DNA from: [Mycobacterium] zoologicum
Lineage (GTDB): Bacteria > Actinomycetota > Actinomycetes > Mycobacteriales > Mycobacteriaceae
DNA: 57,689 bases
Assembly: GCF_020172665.1 (NCBI RefSeq)
Contig: NZ_CP083985.1
Location: 4,367,335 to 4,425,023 of the forward strand
Direction of reading: 5' to 3'
A program made the position numbers and the translations under genes. Below are positions 1 to 9,710 of the stretch, piece by piece; positions within the stretch are counted from its first letter, which is position 1, and each line of letters begins with the position of its first letter. The notes under the pieces are model-generated. The model worked only from the letters and a program-made list of their open reading frames with translations, was not told where the DNA came from and searched no databases.

Positions 1-1
1 G

Positions 2-20
2 AGATGTGTATAAGAGACAG
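2..20 (+). other. Tn5/Nextera mosaic end (library adapter) at the left end
   Basis: The bases AGATGTGTATAAGAGACAG are the 19-bp Tn5 mosaic end used in tagmentation libraries. The preceding G at position 1 fits the read-2 adapter. It is sequencing adapter, not genome, and it replaces the 3' end of the first gene. Confidence 0.97.
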
Positions 21-2316
21 GTGGTGGAGGTGGTGGCGGCGGCGGTAGCGGCGGCGGCGCGAACGGCTCCGGCAGCGGCGGCAGGGGCGGCGGCGGCTCG
101 TTCCAGTCCTGCTGCGGCGCCGGGGACCAGTCGTTCTGCACCGGTACAGGTGTGGCAGCCGGCACCCCGGCGAAGCCGCCGATGTCGGTGGGCTTGGGGA
201 ACTGCACCGCGGGCTCGCCCCACAGCGCGCCGTCCATGCTGGCTTTCCAGATGTCGGCGGGCAGCCCCGCGCCGTACACCGGCCCGCCCCACTTGTTGGT
301 CAGCGGCTCGTCGCCGGTGGTGGTGCCCACCCACACCGCCGTGGACAGGGTCGGGGTGTAGCCCACCATCCAAGCGTCCCGGTTGGCCCCGGTGTCGCCC
401 AGCTGGGTGGTGCCGGTCTTGGCTGCCGCCGGCCGGCCGGCCAGGTCGTGCCCGCCCGAATAGCTCGGGATCGCCTTCATGGCGTCGGTGACGTTGTCGG
501 CGACCGCCTTGGGGATGCGTTGCTCGCCGGAGTCCTTGGCCGCCGCGATGTCGTAGAGCACCCGGCCGTCGGCGCCCACGACCTTCTGGATGAAGTACGG
601 CCGGTGGTAGATCCCCGAGTCGGCCAGCGTGGCGTACGCCGATGCCATGTCGATCACCCTGGTCTGGTACTGCCCGAGCACGACGCCGTTCTCCGGGGGC
701 CCGCCCAGTCCGTCTTGCGACAGGGTGTGCGGCACGCCTGGGAAACTCTCGGCGACGCCGGCCTCGTGCGCGGCGTCGGCGACATCCTTCGCGCCGTGCT
801 TGAGCTTGAGCATCAGCCGGTAGTAGACCGTGTTGAGGGAGCGCTTGAGCGCCTCGGCGATGTTGCAGGTGCCGCAGCTGGCTCCGCCGACGTTGCTGAT
901 CTTGGTCTTGCCGACCGTCAGAGGGCCGCTGTCGATCTGGGTGCCCAGACCGATGCCCTGCTTGAGCGCGGCCACCAGGGCGAACACCTTGAACGACGAC
1001 CCGGTCTGGAGGCCGGCCTGGGCGAAGTCGAAGCCGCCGGCCTCGTCGCCGCCGTAGTAGGCCTTCACCGCGCCGTTGCGCGGGTCGATCGAGACCACCG
1101 CGGTGCGCATGTTCGGTTTCTGCCCTGCCATCACCGAGCCCACCGCCTTCTCGACGGCGCGCTGCGCCTTCATGTCGATGGTGGTGGTGACCCGCATGCC
1201 CTGGAAGTTCAACGTCTGCTCGTCCATGCCGAACATGTCGAGCAGTTCTTCGGTGACCTGGCGCTGAATCAGCCCGTTCGGCCCGGAGGCGCGGTCGGCG
1301 TTGCGCGCCTGATCCGGTGGCACGGTGGTGGGGAAGAACTGCTTGGCACGTTCGCTCAACGACAGCGCACCGGTCTCCACCATGCCGTCGAGCACCCAGT
1401 TCCACCGGGCGACGGCCCGCTCGCGGTTGATCGCCGGATCCAGAGTGGACGGCCGCTGGATGATCGCGGCCAGCAAAGCACCCTCGGAGAGGGTCAGGTC
1501 CTCGACCCGCTTGTCGAAGTACGCCCGCGCCGCCGCGGCGATCCCGTAAGTGGTCCGACCGAAGTAGATGATGTTGAGGTAGGCCTCCAGCACCTCGTCC
1601 TTGGGCCACTCCTCGGACATCTTGGTGGCGATCACCAGCTCTTTGGCCTTGCGGATCAAGCCGCCCAGACCGGCCCGGGCGTCACCGACGAGGGCGTTCT
1701 TGACGTACTGCTGGGTGATCGTCGAGCCGCCCTGGGTGTCACCACCGAGCAGGTTGTTCTTGATCGCCCGGAAGAACCCCGAGGAGGAGTAGCCGGAGTT
1801 GGTGTAGAAGTCGCGGTCCTCAGCGGCCAGCACCGCGTCGCGCACGTGGACCGGCACCTGGTCGATGGTGACGTCGACCCGGTTGCCGTCCGGCGGAACG
1901 ATTTTCGCCAGTTCGGTGCCGTCGGCCGCCAGGATCGTCGACACCTGGGTGGTGTGGATGCTGTCGCGTTCGGGGATCGCGACCGTGTGATAGGCCATGC
2001 CGAAGGTGATCACCGGGGCCACCAGCATCAGCGCGATCGCGGCGTAGGCGACGCGGCGCACCACCACCCAGTTCACCCGGCGCCGCGCCCGTTCGTCGGC
2101 TCCCTTGGCGGCGTCATCGGCCGCCGGCTCATCCGGGGTCGCCGGTTTTGCGTCGTCGGGCCGGGGCCGCGCCAGGGCGGCCTTCACCTCGTCGATGGGA
2201 TCGTGCAGATCCGGCTGGCCGGGCTCGGCCTCTTCCGGCTGCTCGTCGACCGGTGGTTCGCGGTGTTCTGCCTCGGTGCTTCCGGGTGCCGGCGCTCTCG
2301 GGCCCTTAGTCGTCAC
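21..2316 (-). CDS. PonA1-type class A penicillin-binding protein, second tandem copy, 3' end missing
   Basis: This is a bifunctional peptidoglycan glycosyltransferase/DD-transpeptidase anchored in the inner membrane. Translation from GTG 2316 gives at least 765 residues with an acidic cytoplasmic N-terminus, one membrane segment at about 85-110, then a GT51 domain with the EDRDFY and GGSTITQQ motifs. The transpeptidase domain has SSFK (active Ser about 440), SLN and KTGTT (about 633). The C-terminus is proline-rich and runs into the adapter, so the stop codon is not in the window. It lies 112 bp downstream of a close paralogue on the same strand, with matching motif spacing and the same proline-rich tail style. 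All catalytic motifs are present, so it looks functional. Which copy is the orthologue of M. tuberculosis ponA1 is not settled, although the copy next to the DUF5318 gene has the syntenic position. GTG was chosen because in-frame homology begins just after it and the nearby ATG leads to an early stop. Confidence 0.9.
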
Positions 2317-2428
2317 GATCGGCGGGCATATCCCACGCGTCGCTGCAGTCGCATGACGAACAGATTACGTGGGCGCTCGTCCGGCGGCGCGCAAACGCGT
2401 CAGATAACTGGCCAGAAGTGAACTCCCG

Positions 2429-4879
2429 CTACGGGATCGGGGATTGCTGCTCAGCTCCCTGCGGAGGTGGCTCGGCCCCGGCCGGTGGTGGCGGTGGTGC
2501 CGCCGGCGGTGGTGCCTGCGGCTGCTGCTGCGGAGCAGGCGGGCCGACCGGCACCGTGGTGGGCGGGCCGATCGGAATGGTGATGCCCGGGGCGATCTCG
2601 ATGGTCGGCTGGATGACGGTCTCCTGCGGCGGCGCCGGCACCGGACTGTTATCCATCTGCGGCGGTGGCGCCACATACGGCACACCCGCGTAGCCGCCGA
2701 TCTCGGTCGGCGTCGGGAAGCTCTCATTGGTGGTGCCCTGCAGGGCGCCGTCCATGGTGGCCTTCCAGATGTCGGCGGGGATGCTCGCCCCGTACACCGG
2801 GCCGCCCCACTGGTTCACCAGCGGCTCGTCGCCCCCGGTGGTGCCCACCCAGACCGCGGTCGACAGCGACGGCGTGTAGCCGACCATCCACCCGTCCCGG
2901 TTGGCTCCGGTGTCGCCCAGCTGGGTCGTGCCGGTCTTGCTCGCCGACGGCCGCCCGCCGGCCAGATTGTGCCCGCGCGACCAGCCCGCGATCGGCGCCA
3001 TGGCCGCGGTGACGTTGTCGGCGACCGCCTTGGGGATGCGCTGCTCGCCGGTGTCCTCGGCGGTGTCGGCGTCAAAGAGCACCTCGCCGTGGGCGTTGAC
3101 CACCTTCTGTACGAAATGCGGCGGGTGGAACACCCCCGAGTCGGCCAGCGTGGCGTACGCCGACGCCATGTCGATCACCCGGGTCTGGTACTGCCCCAGG
3201 ACCACACCGCCCTCGGGCGGCCCGCCGTCCTGCGAAAGGGTATGCGGCACACCGGGGAAACTCTTGGCGACGCCGGCCGCATGCGCCGCGTCGGCGACGT
3301 CCTGCGCACCGTTCTTGAGCTTGAGCATCAGCCGGTAGTAGGCGGTGTTCAGCGAGCGCTTGAGCGCCTCGGCGATGTTGCAGGTCCCGCAGCTCTCACC
3401 CTCGGCGTTGGTGATCTTGATCCGGCCGTTCTCGACGGTCAGCGGCGAACTGTCGATCTGATACCCCAGCCCGATGCCCTGCTCCAGCGCGGCCACCAGC
3501 GCGAACACCTTGAACGACGAGCCGGTCTGCAGCCCCGCCTGGGCGAAGTCGAAGCCGTTGGCATCCGCGCCTCCGTAGTAGGCGCGTACCGCACCGGAGC
3601 GAGGGTCGATCGAGACCACCGCGGTGCGCATGTTGGGGATCTGGTCCTTGAGATAGGTGTCCACCGCATCCTCGGCGGCGTCCTGCGCCTCGGGGTCGAT
3701 GGTGGCGGTGATCTGAAGACCCTGGGTGTTCAGTGTCTCCTCGTCGATGTTGAACAACTCCAGCAGTTCTTTGGTGACCTGGCGCTGGATCAGCCCGTTG
3801 GGACCGGTGGTGACGTTCTGCGACTTGGCCAGATCCGGCGAGACCGTGATCGGAAAGTCTTGTCCGGCACGTTCTTCGGCGGACAGTGCGCCGGTCTCCA
3901 CCATGCCGTCGAGCACCCAGTTCCACCGCTCCACCGCGCCCTCGGGGTCGACGGCGGGGTCCAGGGTGGACGGCCGCTGAATCAGCGCCGCCAGCAGTGC
4001 CCCCTCGGCCACATCCAGCTGCTCGACGGGCTTGTCGAAGTAGGCGCGCGACGCCGCGGCGATCCCGTACGAGCCGCGACCGAAATAGATGATGTTCAGA
4101 TAGGCCTGCAGCACATCGTCTTTGGGCCACTCACTGGACATCTTGGTGGCGATCACCAGTTCCTTGGCCTTGCGGACCAGCCCGCCCAAGCCAGCCCGCG
4201 CGTCACCGACCAAGGCGTTCTTGACGTACTGCTGGGTGATCGTCGAACCGCCCTGGGTGTCACCGCCGAAGATGTTGTTCTTGATCGCCCGGGCGAAGCC
4301 GGAGACCGAGAAGCCCGGGTTGGAGTAGAAGTCGCGATCCTCGGCGGCCAGCACCGCGTTGCGGACGTACACCGGCACCTGGTTGATATTGATGTCAACC
4401 CGATTACCTTCCGGCGGAACGATTTTCGCGAGCTCCGTGCCGTCCTTGGCGAAGATCGTCGACACCTGGTTGGTCCGGATGTCACCGGGTGAGGGCACGT
4501 CGGTGATCGAGTAGGCCATCGCGAAGGTGATCACCGGCAGCAGCAGCATGAACGCGAAGGCGGCGTAGCAGCCCCGGCGGATCCACTTCCAGTTGATCCC
4601 CAGCCCGCGCAGCCGGTCCAGTGGGTGCGGGGCGGCGGGGCGCTCGCGCTCTTGCTTCGGCTTCTGCGGGTCCTTCGCCGGCGGCTCGCGACGCGGGATG
4701 CGGCCGCTGAGCGCCGGCTCACGTTCCGGGGCGGAGCCGTCGAGCGCGGCGCGAACCGCGTCGATCGGGTCGCGCAGGTCGACGGTGACGTTGTCGTCGA
4801 CCGCCGGGATGATCGTGGTGTGCCGGTCGTCGGGCCCGACCGGAGCACCTTCCGGCGGGTCGTCGCTGTGTCTACTCAC
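2429..4879 (-). CDS. ponA1: class A penicillin-binding protein PonA1
   Basis: This is a bifunctional transglycosylase/transpeptidase that polymerises and crosslinks peptidoglycan. The 816-residue product has a charged cytoplasmic region, one membrane segment at about 103-124, a GT51 domain (catalytic Glu about 180 in AAEDRDFY, GGSTITQQ at about 210-217, RKAKE, KDDVLQAYLN) and a transpeptidase domain (SSFK with Ser about 454, SLN, KTGTT with Lys about 648). The tail is rich in Pro and Gln and ends GAEQQSPIP. The GTG start at 4879 overlaps the stop of the upstream DUF5318 gene by 8 bp, so the pair is probably translationally coupled, as in the Rv0049-Rv0050 pair of M. tuberculosis. What is unusual is the second full paralogue immediately downstream. 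Confidence 0.95.
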   Translation of the reverse strand: MSRHSDDPPEGAPVGPDDRHTTIIPAVDDNVTVDLRDPIDAVRAALDGSAPEREPALSGRIPRREPPAKDPQKPKQERERPAAPHPLDRLRGLGINWKWIRRGCYAAFAFMLLLPVITFAMAYSITDVPSPGDIRTNQVSTIFAKDGTELAKIVPPEGNRVDININQVPVYVRNAVLAAEDRDFYSNPGFSVSGFARAIKNNIFGGDTQGGSTITQQYVKNALVGDARAGLGGLVRKAKELVIATKMSSEWPKDDVLQAYLNIIYFGRGSYGIAAASRAYFDKPVEQLDVAEGALLAALIQRPSTLDPAVDPEGAVERWNWVLDGMVETGALSAEERAGQDFPITVSPDLAKSQNVTTGPNGLIQRQVTKELLELFNIDEETLNTQGLQITATIDPEAQDAAEDAVDTYLKDQIPNMRTAVVSIDPRSGAVRAYYGGADANGFDFAQAGLQTGSSFKVFALVAALEQGIGLGYQIDSSPLTVENGRIKITNAEGESCGTCNIAEALKRSLNTAYYRLMLKLKNGAQDVADAAHAAGVAKSFPGVPHTLSQDGGPPEGGVVLGQYQTRVIDMASAYATLADSGVFHPPHFVQKVVNAHGEVLFDADTAEDTGEQRIPKAVADNVTAAMAPIAGWSRGHNLAGGRPSASKTGTTQLGDTGANRDGWMVGYTPSLSTAVWVGTTGGDEPLVNQWGGPVYGASIPADIWKATMDGALQGTTNESFPTPTEIGGYAGVPYVAPPPQMDNSPVPAPPQETVIQPTIEIAPGITIPIGPPTTVPVGPPAPQQQPQAPPPAAPPPPPAGAEPPPQGAEQQSPIP

Positions 4880-5297
4880 TGGCGGTGCGGGCTCCACTGC
4901 GTGCCGGGCGGCGGCCCCGAGACCCCTTGGGCGGCTGCGCGATGCCCAACACATACGACTTCACCAGGTGATTCCAGCTGCAGGTGCGGCACACCTCGAC
5001 CACGTGCACCGAGAATTCCGGGTAGCGCGTGGCCAGCAGCACCAGCTCCTCGGCCGAGCGCGCCGAACCCGAGACCGGCCCCAGGTTGTCGCCGTACACC
5101 CACGACACCAGGGTCAATGGCTCCTTGCGGCAGATCGGACAGACCACCGCGCTGGTCTTGCCGTGGTACTTCGCCGCCCGCAGCAGATACGGATTGGCGT
5201 CGCACACCTCCGACACCCCGGTACGCCCGGAGTAGACCTCGGCCAGCAGGGAACGACGCCTAAGCGCGTAGTCCACCACCTGTCGCTGCAATCGCAC
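4872..5297 (-). CDS. DUF5318 family protein (Rv0049-like)
   Basis: This is a conserved mycobacterial protein of unknown function, 141 residues. It contains two CxxC-type pairs, VCPICRK and EVCRTCSWNHL, which suggest a small zinc-binding fold. The rest is basic at both ends and finishes GARTASE. The GTG start at 5297 matches the RLQRQVVDYALRRRSLLAE opening I recall for the M. tuberculosis homologue. Its stop overlaps the ponA1 start, so expression is probably linked to peptidoglycan synthesis, but no direct role is shown here. It is divergent from the DUF1707 gene, with a shared promoter region at 5298-5402. Confidence 0.88.
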   Translation of the reverse strand: MRLQRQVVDYALRRRSLLAEVYSGRTGVSEVCDANPYLLRAAKYHGKTSAVVCPICRKEPLTLVSWVYGDNLGPVSGSARSAEELVLLATRYPEFSVHVVEVCRTCSWNHLVKSYVLGIAQPPKGSRGRRPARSGARTASE

Positions 5298-5402
5298 GGT
5301 GACCAGAGTACGTCGGGTCGCAGGCGACCGGAGCGATGAACGCCCCTTCGCACACCCGCGGGCGGATTCGCCCGTCGTCACCCGTCGCGAACTTCTACCA
5401 TC

Positions 5403-6251
5403 GTGGCCGTGGCAACACGGCAGACCAGCGTGACCCGCGCCAAGGACAGTGACCGCGACGACACCTGCCGCATCCTCGACAGCGCGCTGGCCGAGGGTCA
5501 GGTGTCCAGCGCGGAACATCGCGAGCGGATCAGCGCGGCCACCCGGGCGGTGACGCTCGGCGATCTGCACGCGCTGGTCGCCGACCTGCAGAATGCCGAC
5601 GCTCCGGTACAGCTGCCCGCCCTGACCAAACCGCTCAAGATGGGCAGCCGCGGCCTGGCGCTGGGCGCGCTCGGGGCGGCGATCCTGGTGGGCATCGGCA
5701 TCGGCTGGGGGGTCTACGGCAATACGAGCTCCCCGCTGAGCTTCACCTCCGACCCCGGCGCCAAGCCCGACGGCGTCACTCCGGTGGTGCTCACCCCGCC
5801 GCGGCAGCTGCACTCGCTGGGCGGACTGAGCGGGCTGTTCGAGCAGGCCCGCACGAAATTCGGCGACACCATGGGCTATCGGCTGGTGGTCTACCCGGAC
5901 TACGCGTCGCTGGATCGGCCCGACCCGGGCGAACCGCGCCGCCAGCTCAACTACTCCTACCGCGGTGGATGGGACTCCCCGAGCAGCTCGGCCACCAGCA
6001 GCCGCGGCACGGCGGTCGACCTGAGCAGGTTCGACATGAAGGCCACGGTGGGGATTCTGCGCGGAGCGCCCGAAACCCTGGGAATCAAGGCCTCCGAGGT
6101 CAAATCCACCTACCTGATCATCGAGGGCTCGACGGATCCGACCGAGCCGGGCACGGTCACGCAGTCGATCTACGTCTCCAGCGACTTCGGCAGCGGCTAC
6201 ATCTCCCTCGACGGGGCCGGCAACGTCAAACGGATCAACTACCCGTCCTGA
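5403..6251 (+). CDS. DUF1707 domain membrane protein (Rv0048c-like)
   Basis: The product is 282 residues. The N-terminal half (about 15-70) is a DUF1707 domain, recognisable by the pattern D..R...LD.AL..G.....E...R...A..A.T..DL..L..DL. A single membrane segment follows at about 82-105, then an extracytoplasmic domain of roughly 170 residues with no family I recognise. DUF1707 proteins are common in actinobacteria and their role is unclear. Translation can start at GTG 5403 or GTG 5409. It precedes the padR gene by 124 bp, and that gap probably holds the padR-ino1 promoter. Confidence 0.85.
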   Translation: MAVATRQTSVTRAKDSDRDDTCRILDSALAEGQVSSAEHRERISAATRAVTLGDLHALVADLQNADAPVQLPALTKPLKMGSRGLALGALGAAILVGIGIGWGVYGNTSSPLSFTSDPGAKPDGVTPVVLTPPRQLHSLGGLSGLFEQARTKFGDTMGYRLVVYPDYASLDRPDPGEPRRQLNYSYRGGWDSPSSSATSSRGTAVDLSRFDMKATVGILRGAPETLGIKASEVKSTYLIIEGSTDPTEPGTVTQSIYVSSDFGSGYISLDGAGNVKRINYPS

Positions 6252-6375
6252 ACTGCTGATTTCCCACAGCACAACAATTGGCGAATAATGACCGGTTAGG
6301 TCTGGTTATATCGGCGCGATACTATGGCGCGAACCGTCGACCGGTCGTAACCGAACATCATAGGAGGTGTCTCGA

Positions 6376-6924
6376 GTGCTGGAGCTTGCCATCCTCGGCT
6401 TGCTGCTCGAGTCACCGATGCACGGCTACGAACTGCGTAAGCGGTTGACCGGTCTGCTGGGTGCGTTCCGGGCGTTCTCCTACGGCTCGCTGTATCCCGC
6501 CCTGCGGCGGATGCAGACGGCCGGGATGATCGTCGAGGACGCCGCCCCGACGGGAACTCCGGTGCGCCGGGCCCGCCGGGTCTACCGGATGACCGACGCC
6601 GGCCGTCAGCGCTTCAACGAACTGGTGGCCGACACCGGCCCGCAGAACTACACCGACGACGGCTTCGGGGTGCACCTGGCGTTCTTCAACCGCACCCCCG
6701 CCGAGGCGCGGATGCGGATTCTCGAAGGCCGGCGCCGCCAGGTGGAGGAACGCCGGGAAGGGCTGCGCAACGCGGTGACGCGGGCCAGCAACTCGGTGGA
6801 CCGCTACAGCCGCGGACTGCACCAGCTCGGACTGGAGTCCAGTGAGCGGGAGGTCAAGTGGCTCAACGAACTGATCGCGGCCGAACGGGCCGCGGGGCAG
6901 CACAACACAGCACATCAGCAGTGA
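6376..6924 (+). CDS. PadR family transcriptional regulator (Rv0047c-like)
   Basis: The protein is 182 residues. It has an N-terminal winged helix (LELAILGLLLESPMHGYEL, SYGSLYPALRRM) and a C-terminal PadR helical domain with the ERREGLRNAV coiled segment that usually dimerises. I chose GTG 6376 because AGGAGGT at 6362-6368 stands 7 bases upstream and the mature homology begins MLELAILG. The upstream in-frame GTG at 6367 would sit on the ribosome site. It is 24 bp ahead of ino1 and most likely forms an operon with it. PadR proteins usually repress their own operon, so control of ino1 is plausible. The direct repeat GGCGCG around 6312-6331, in the gap upstream, is a possible operator. Confidence 0.92.
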   Translation: MLELAILGLLLESPMHGYELRKRLTGLLGAFRAFSYGSLYPALRRMQTAGMIVEDAAPTGTPVRRARRVYRMTDAGRQRFNELVADTGPQNYTDDGFGVHLAFFNRTPAEARMRILEGRRRQVEERREGLRNAVTRASNSVDRYSRGLHQLGLESSEREVKWLNELIAAERAAGQHNTAHQQ

Positions 6925-6948
6925 AAGCAAAAAAGGAGATCGTCGAAA

Positions 6949-8040
6949 ATGACTGAGCAAACGACGGATGTGCGAGTCGCCATCGTCGGCGTCGGCAACT
7001 GCGCGTCCTCGCTGGTCCAGGGCGTCCAGTACTACCAGGGCGCCGACGACAGTTCGACGGTGCCCGGCCTGATGCACGTGCGCTTCGGCCCGTACCACGT
7101 TCGCGACGTCAAGTTCGTCGCCGCGTTCGACGTGGACGCCAAGAAGGTCGGCTTCGACTTGTCCGAGGCCATCTTCGCCTCGGAGAACAACACCATCAAG
7201 ATCGCCGACGTGCCGCCGACCAACGTGATCGTGCAGCGCGGCCCGACCCTGGACGGCATCGGCAAGTACTACGCCGAGACCATCGAGGTCTCCGACACCG
7301 AGGCCGTCGACGTGGTAGCCGCCCTGCGGGAGGCCAAGGTCGACGTCCTGGTGTCCTACCTGCCGGTGGGTTCCGAAGAGGCCGACAAGTTCTACGCCCA
7401 GTGCGCCATCGACGCAGGCGTGGCGTTCGTCAACGCGCTGCCGGTGTTCATCGCCTCCGACCCGGTGTGGGCCAAGAAGTTCGAGGACGCCGGTGTGCCG
7501 ATCGTCGGCGACGACATCAAGAGCCAGGTCGGCGCCACCATCACCCACCGCGTGATGGCCAAGCTGTTCGAGGACCGCGGCGTCACGCTGGACCGCACCT
7601 ACCAGCTCAACGTCGGCGGCAACATGGACTTCAAGAACATGCTCGAGCGCGAGCGGCTGGAGTCCAAGAAGGTCTCCAAGACCCAGGCCGTCACCTCCAA
7701 CCTGACCGGCTCGCTGGCCGGCAAGGTCGAGGACAAGAACGTGCACATCGGCCCGAGCGACCACGTCGCCTGGCTCGATGACCGCAAGTGGGCCTACGTG
7801 CGCCTGGAGGGCCGCGCGTTCGGCGACGCCCCGCTGAACCTGGAGTACAAGCTCGAGGTGTGGGACTCGCCCAACTCGGCCGGCATCATCATCGACGCCG
7901 TGCGCGCCGCCAAGATCGCCAAGGACCGCGGTATCGGCGGCCCGATCCTGCCCGCATCGGCGTACCTGATGAAGAGCCCGCCCAAGCAGCTGGCCGACGA
8001 CGTCGCCCGCGCCGAACTCGAAGAGTTCATCGTCGGCTGA
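6949..8040 (+). CDS. ino1: inositol-1-phosphate synthase
   Basis: The enzyme converts D-glucose 6-phosphate to 1D-myo-inositol 3-phosphate in an NAD-dependent internal redox reaction, the first step towards phosphatidylinositol, lipoarabinomannan and mycothiol. The 363-residue product opens with an NAD-binding [12 protein letters not shown] loop, and carries the family segments [26 protein letters not shown] and [15 protein letters not shown]. Length and motifs match actinobacterial Ino1. AAAGGAG lies 10 bases upstream of the ATG. It follows padR and is followed 10 bp later by a hydrolase gene. Confidence 0.97.
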   Translation: MTEQTTDVRVAIVGVGNCASSLVQGVQYYQGADDSSTVPGLMHVRFGPYHVRDVKFVAAFDVDAKKVGFDLSEAIFASENNTIKIADVPPTNVIVQRGPTLDGIGKYYAETIEVSDTEAVDVVAALREAKVDVLVSYLPVGSEEADKFYAQCAIDAGVAFVNALPVFIASDPVWAKKFEDAGVPIVGDDIKSQVGATITHRVMAKLFEDRGVTLDRTYQLNVGGNMDFKNMLERERLESKKVSKTQAVTSNLTGSLAGKVEDKNVHIGPSDHVAWLDDRKWAYVRLEGRAFGDAPLNLEYKLEVWDSPNSAGIIIDAVRAAKIAKDRGIGGPILPASAYLMKSPPKQLADDVARAELEEFIVG

Positions 8041-8050
8041 GCGACCCGGC

Positions 8051-8911
8051 ATGTCGGAGTTCGCGCTGCTGGCCGGCAACGCCGAACAGGCCGGGGTGAC
8101 CGGTCCGTTGCCCGCCGTTGCGCGCGTGCAGAGCGGTGACATCAGCGCACTGCGCTTCGGGACCGCGCCGGCGCGCGTGGTGTTCCTGCACGGCGGGGCG
8201 CAGAACGCCCACACCTGGGACACCGTCGCACTCGGGCTCGGGGAACCGGCACTGTCGGTGGACCTGCCCGGGCACGGCCGCTCGGCCTGGCGCGAGGACG
8301 GCGACTACTCGCCGCAGCGCAACGCCGACACCCTGGTGCCGGTGCTGCGCGAGCTGGCACCGGCCGCCGAACTGGTGGTCGGCATGTCACTGGGCGGGCT
8401 GACTGCGATCCGGATGGCCGCCACCACACCGGAGCTGGTTCGTCGGCTGGCGATCGTGGACGTGACTCCCTCCGCGCTGCAGCGGCATTCGCAGATGAGC
8501 GCCGCCGATCGCGGGACCGTGGCCCTGGCCGAAGGTGATCGCAGCTTTGCCGACTTCGACGCGATGTTCGACATGGTGAAGATGGCGGCGCCGGGTCGCG
8601 ATCCGGAGTCGCTGCGCCGCGGCCTGATTCACAACACCCGACAGCTGCCCGACGGCCGCTGGACCTGGCGCTACGACACCATCCGCACCGTCGGCGACTT
8701 CGCCCCGCTCTGGGACGACGTCACGGCGGTCACCGCCCCCACGACCCTGATCCGCGGCGGCGATTCGGGATTTGTGACCGACGACGATGTCGCCGAGTAC
8801 GCCCGGCGTTGCCCGGGTCTGAGCGTGCACGTGGTGGCCGGTTCCGGGCATTCGGTGCAGGGCGATCAGCCCCGCGCTCTGGTCGAACTGCTGCGCGCGG
8901 CGCTACCGTGA
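8051..8911 (+). CDS. alpha/beta-hydrolase (Rv0045c-like esterase)
   Basis: This is a cytoplasmic serine hydrolase of 286 residues. It shows the oxyanion region VFLHGGAQNAHTWD, the nucleophile elbow GMSLGG, an acid in the IRGGDSGFVTDDD segment and the catalytic His in AGSGHSVQ near the C-terminus. The orthologue in M. tuberculosis is an esterase acting on short acyl chains. Its natural substrate is not evident from the sequence. It starts 10 bp after ino1 and ends 4 bp before the oxidoreductase gene, so it belongs to the same transcription unit. Confidence 0.93.
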   Translation: MSEFALLAGNAEQAGVTGPLPAVARVQSGDISALRFGTAPARVVFLHGGAQNAHTWDTVALGLGEPALSVDLPGHGRSAWREDGDYSPQRNADTLVPVLRELAPAAELVVGMSLGGLTAIRMAATTPELVRRLAIVDVTPSALQRHSQMSAADRGTVALAEGDRSFADFDAMFDMVKMAAPGRDPESLRRGLIHNTRQLPDGRWTWRYDTIRTVGDFAPLWDDVTAVTAPTTLIRGGDSGFVTDDDVAEYARRCPGLSVHVVAGSGHSVQGDQPRALVELLRAALP

Positions 8912-8915
8912 CGAC

Positions 8916-9710
8916 GTGAGCCGTCCCAGAATCGGAGTACAGCTACAGCCCCAGCACGCCCCGCAGTATCGCGCGATCCGCGACGCCGTCCGGCGCTGTG
9001 AGGATCTGGGCGTCGACATCGCCTTCAACTGGGATCACTTCTTCCCGCTCTACGGTGACCGCGACGGACCGCACTTCGAGTGCTGGACCATGCTGGGTGC
9101 CTGGGCCGAGCAGACCTCCCGCATCGAGATCGGCGCGCTGGTCTCCTGCAACTCCTACCGCAACCCGGAACTGCTCGCCGATATGGCCCGCACCGTCGAC
9201 CACATCGGCGGCGGCCGGCTGATCCTCGGCATCGGCTCGGGCTGGAAGCACCGCGACTATCGCGAATACGGATACGAGTTCGGCACCGCGGGCAGCCGCC
9301 TCGACGACCTGGCGGAGGCGTTACCGCGGATCAAAACCCGTCTAGCGCAGCTTAATCCACCACCCACTCGACCTCTTCCGGTGATGATCGGGGGCGCCGG
9401 TGAACGCAAGACGCTGCGGCTGGTCGCCGAGCACGCCGACCTGTGGCACAGCTTCGCCACCGCGGCGGACTACCCGCACAAGGCCGCGGTCCTGGCCGGG
9501 CACTGCGCCGCGGTGGGGCGCGACGCGACCGAGATCGAGCACTCCGCCGCGGTCGGGGGCGAACAGGGCCGCGCCGCCGTCGACGATGTGCTCGCCGAGG
9601 CCGAGACGCTGACCGGACTCGGGGTGCGGCTGCTGACCATCGGCTGCTCCGGACCCGACTACGACCTGACCGCCGTCGAAGCGCTGTGCCGATGGCGCGA
9701 CCGGCGGTGA
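8916..9710 (+). CDS. LLM-class F420-type oxidoreductase (Rv0044c-like)
   Basis: This is a 264-residue luciferase-like TIM barrel. It carries the family pattern RCEDLGVDIAFNWDHFFP near the start, the GGGRLILGIGSGWKHRDY strand-loop that contacts the flavin or F420 phosphate, and PVMIGGAGERKTLRLVAEHAD. In mycobacteria most such proteins use coenzyme F420, but the substrate cannot be read from sequence. GTG 8916 sits 4 bp after the hydrolase stop. The 3' end overlaps the start of the ABC importer gene. Confidence 0.9.
   Translation: MSRPRIGVQLQPQHAPQYRAIRDAVRRCEDLGVDIAFNWDHFFPLYGDRDGPHFECWTMLGAWAEQTSRIEIGALVSCNSYRNPELLADMARTVDHIGGGRLILGIGSGWKHRDYREYGYEFGTAGSRLDDLAEALPRIKTRLAQLNPPPTRPLPVMIGGAGERKTLRLVAEHADLWHSFATAADYPHKAAVLAGHCAAVGRDATEIEHSAAVGGEQGRAAVDDVLAEAETLTGLGVRLLTIGCSGPDYDLTAVEALCRWRDRR

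Noticed and set aside
448..4492. Long plus-strand frames opposite the two penicillin-binding proteins
   Set aside because: They are antisense to genes with full catalytic motifs and consist of Arg/His/Val-rich sequence typical of GC-rich shadow frames.
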